A stretch of DNA of 64,000 nucleotides, taken from Cyprinodon diabolis (lineage: Eukaryota > Chordata > Actinopteri > Cyprinodontiformes > Cyprinodontidae). The first letter of the stretch is position 1. Every line of letters starts with the position of its first letter. The position numbers and the translations under genes were made by a program. Location: positions 28,893,337 through 28,957,336 of the forward strand of contig CM060069.1 of assembly GCA_030533445.1 (NCBI GenBank). The letters run 5' to 3'. Of the stretch, positions 61,351-64,000 are shown piece by piece. The notes below the pieces were generated by a model that saw only the letters and a program-made list of their open reading frames with translations, had not been told where the DNA came from and ran no database searches.

Positions 61351-64000
61351 AAATTATTACTTAATTGAATTGAATAAAAAAGTATTATTCAGCTGTTATA
61401 TATTAAATTTTGGTCTGTAACCAAAAAAATATATATATTTTAAAATGCAGCAGGGTCAAAGGAAACAATATTACCCAATACATTTTTCAAACAATTCTCA
61501 CCCCTGTATATACATATTTCTCTGCTGAACAGTGATAAAGACAAGGAACAAAGAATAGAAATGCTGGAAAAAGTGCATACTAATGTAAAGAAATGCTTGG
61601 CCAGTCTCTGTTTATGTTTAAGTGTTTGGGTCACTGCCAGATTGATTGGTTCTTAAAAGCTGCATGCTCAGGGTTTGTGGTTTATTTATGTATTGAGTCT
61701 GTCACTCTGAACCATCTCTCGCTTTTCTCAAATTTGCATCTGGGAGTAAAAAAAACATGGTTGATACACTGCAGAGGCAGATCAAATAAAATATTAAGGC
61801 TTTTATAAAAAAATCAACACATACAAACAATCAAAGAATTGTAGGTGCAATAAGAGAGGTAGAAGTGGCAAGAAAAAATATTTGTGAACAAGAGCCAGAT
61901 ATAGAATTATAATACTATGTTATAGTGTTTGGTATGCTAAACACATCGTCAATCACTCATCACTTTCCAGCTGCCTTGGTAATCTTGGCAGCCCTTTCTG
62001 TCTCTCTCTGCTTTCCTGAGTCTTTGATGCCAGCTGAGCCAGAGTAAAGAATAGGACATGAGGAAGGGGAGGCAGGTGTAGAGGAGGGGAGCTCACAGTG
62101 CAGATGTTAAGCGTAAAGTAGGGTTACATGCTCTGAGCAAAATATTTCACAGTTTGAACCCTGTGGACTGAAGGAGGAGCAGGCTATAAAAAACCCTGCA
62201 AAACAAGAAATGGTGCAGTGGTTTGCAGGAGAGAACTGACAGAGTAGTTCATCAGGGAAAATCAGTCTTGCTTTTGAGGTGACTCTGGCTTTAAGCTCAT
62301 TATAAGTTAAAAGCATATACAAGATGCAACTCATGTGTTTACAAAAATTGAGGAATTATTCTGTTTATTGTCTGATTCTAACCTCCAAAATGTTGCTTTT
62401 AAAATTATTATGGAAAATCAAATAAACCAAGAACACTACAATTGATTATTGATATTATGTAATATATGAATATAGAAACTTTAGATAGATTTATAAAAGA
62501 GAGATTTTGGTGCTTGAGGCTTTTATTTTTTAAATCTTTGAAAAGAGTCAATCTCACAGTAAAATCACATGATTTTTTGTTTCTTAATGCTCATCTTTTT
62601 TGTGTGGCCACTGTGTTTTGTCTTTTTATGTAGAGAATCTTATTAGCCCCTATAGCCAGGGCACTAAGGCGAATGACCCTTAAATAGATACAATTAATCA
62701 TCAATCAGTATAATGTTAGTATGTCACCACATAATCATTAATACTCAAATGAGTCTGGAAAGTCCCATAAGTGTCAGCACTCATTAATTAATTTGCCATG
62801 AATGCCAATTGGTGTGACACAGTTAACTTATGCCTTCAACTTATGAGATGAGTTACCATGACATGAGCAAGAAAGAATGAAGCTAATTCAACAAGCACTT
62901 TTGTGTGTGTACAGTTGCTAAAAGGAAAAACTCTATGTGTCTGATCTTCTAAAGATTTTTGTGTACTAAAACACAACGCAACTGTTTTTTGCAAACACAA
63001 AGCCAATACTCACATTTTCAGGCAGCTATCATGTATAAGATCAACGGGTAGAGACTGCCTTAGTGAATATGCAAATAATTATCCGATGGCCTCACTGTCA
63101 AAACTATGGAAGTTCTGCAGAGAAATACTTAGCATCAAGTGGGAAAATTTTATTTATTCCTCTCTAAAAATTTATGATTTTGTTGATAGAGTTACTTCTC
63201 TGGCCACTGCTTTAGATAAGGTTGCCGCTTTGACAAAGAGGAAAATGTGTCTGGCTCCTTGATTTCGTACAGAGCAGCACAGTTCAAATTGTAATGCCAA
63301 GAAACTGGAGAGGAAATAGCACACTACATGCATGAATGAATCTTTCGTAAACGTGTTTTTGCGCTCCTGTGGAGACTCCGCCACATTAAGGGTCATCCAA
63401 AACCATGTAGTGTTGAGGGTGACAGCAATGTTCAAGCTCTGAAATAGCGAGTCTACATCACTGCATTTGGCTTGGTCCATAATATGGCGGCTACTAGCTT
63501 CTAGTCTCAGATTGTGATGCTTTGGACTTCCTTTGTATCCCTGGTCCTGTCGATCCACCTGGAACATTGACAGAGAAAGCTAGTGAGCTTATCAGTTTAA
63601 AATTAGTTCATTTGGATTTAAGAAAAAGTGATTGGGCTATCAATAGGTTGGAGGATCATCACTGAAATGTGCCTGTTCTTCATGACACAATTAAAGTCAG
63701 CTTCCACTGCTTCCTCGCTGCTAACGACCTCTTTTCCAGCTCAGATTACCTGATTTGCCACTATACCAGGTAAGTATTTTCTACTCTCTATTTAGCTGTA
63801 ATAACATGCATGAAGCATTAAAAGTTAAGTCAGGGTTTCAATCAAAACAATGCTGAAAAACTATGCATTTTTTTTTGTTTGTTTTTTTGCGTGATGCGTT
63901 CACAGCTGAGTTGCTAGGTTCTTCGTGGGTATGCGATTCATTAAAATCAAAGTTTAAAATCTTGGACATTTTTGTGTGGTAGGGTGATAAAGCCAGAATC
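61351..64000. other. AT-rich spacer to window end
   Basis: No confident gene. Two things stand out: a possible conserved block at 62690-62870, and a consensus donor CAG/GTAAGT at 63767-63774 after a TTTTCCAG acceptor-like site at 63732-63739 (see findings). A 131-codon minus frame at 63172-63567 has no recognised domain. Confidence 0.4.

Noticed and set aside
63172..63567. 131-codon minus ORF as a host gene
   Set aside because: No recognised domain, no splice framing on that strand and patchy composition. It was kept only as a remark.

Overview
The window looks like AT-rich intergenic or intronic DNA from a teleost fish. The evidence is the mix of mobile elements recognised by motif and end structure: L2-, L1-, I/Nimb- and Rex3-type LINEs, a Penelope-like fragment, Tc1-like and hAT transposons, CACTA and TTAA-target MITEs, Ty3/Gypsy-type LTRs and a tRNA-derived SINE. 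I found no host protein-coding exon that I could defend. The only long near-intact gene is a Tc1-like transposase at 54143-55171. Most other long reading frames are fragments of transposon genes or repeat-driven. Family names come from remembered protein motifs and end structure; no database search was run.

Layout. 1-4228: mostly single-copy DNA, two weak ORFs and one short repeat copy. 4229-5713: a hAT-type element with a BED-finger-like remnant. 6300-7290: an L2-like LINE on the minus strand. 7290-16644: largely single-copy AT-rich DNA with two ancient interspersed repeats. 16645-23135: a 6.5-kb composite hAT element with a perfect 8-bp target duplication. It contains a palindromic MITE, two inverted arms of about 1 kb that carry a 5'-truncated LINE, and a further LINE interrupted by a 2.1-kb CACTA-like element. 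23698-26660: two solo LTRs and a decayed Tc1-like fragment.

30454-39925: a tandem segmental duplication with different internal losses in the two copies. Copy 1 carries a complete non-autonomous LTR element (30984-32865, target duplication GCTTC). Its one reading frame is built from four different in-frame tandem repeats. Copy 2 keeps only part of the 5' LTR, joined to a decayed Tc1-like element that contains a foldback insertion.

41900-46500: an LTR remnant with an inserted MITE, two copies of a TTAA-target MITE and a Rex3-like LINE end. 48500-55330: an L2-like RT fragment, a SINE, a possible terminal exon, a solo LTR with target duplication GAGCC, a Penelope-like fragment and the Tc1-like element. 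57600-59800: a diverged tandem repeat, then an L1-type LINE 3' end split by a third TTAA MITE. 61070-61350: an L2-like ORF2 C-terminus. The rest is single-copy AT-rich DNA in which a few segments look constrained by eye.

The elements do not form a pathway. Their nesting gives relative ages: hAT older than its internal LINEs, LINE older than CACTA, L1 older than TTAA MITE, LTR insertion older than the segmental duplication. The most unusual objects are the repeat-built LTR element with its duplicated chimeric junction, the nested hAT with long inverted arms, and the TTAA MITE family with two interchangeable cores behind a shared start codon. I found no clearly new biological system.
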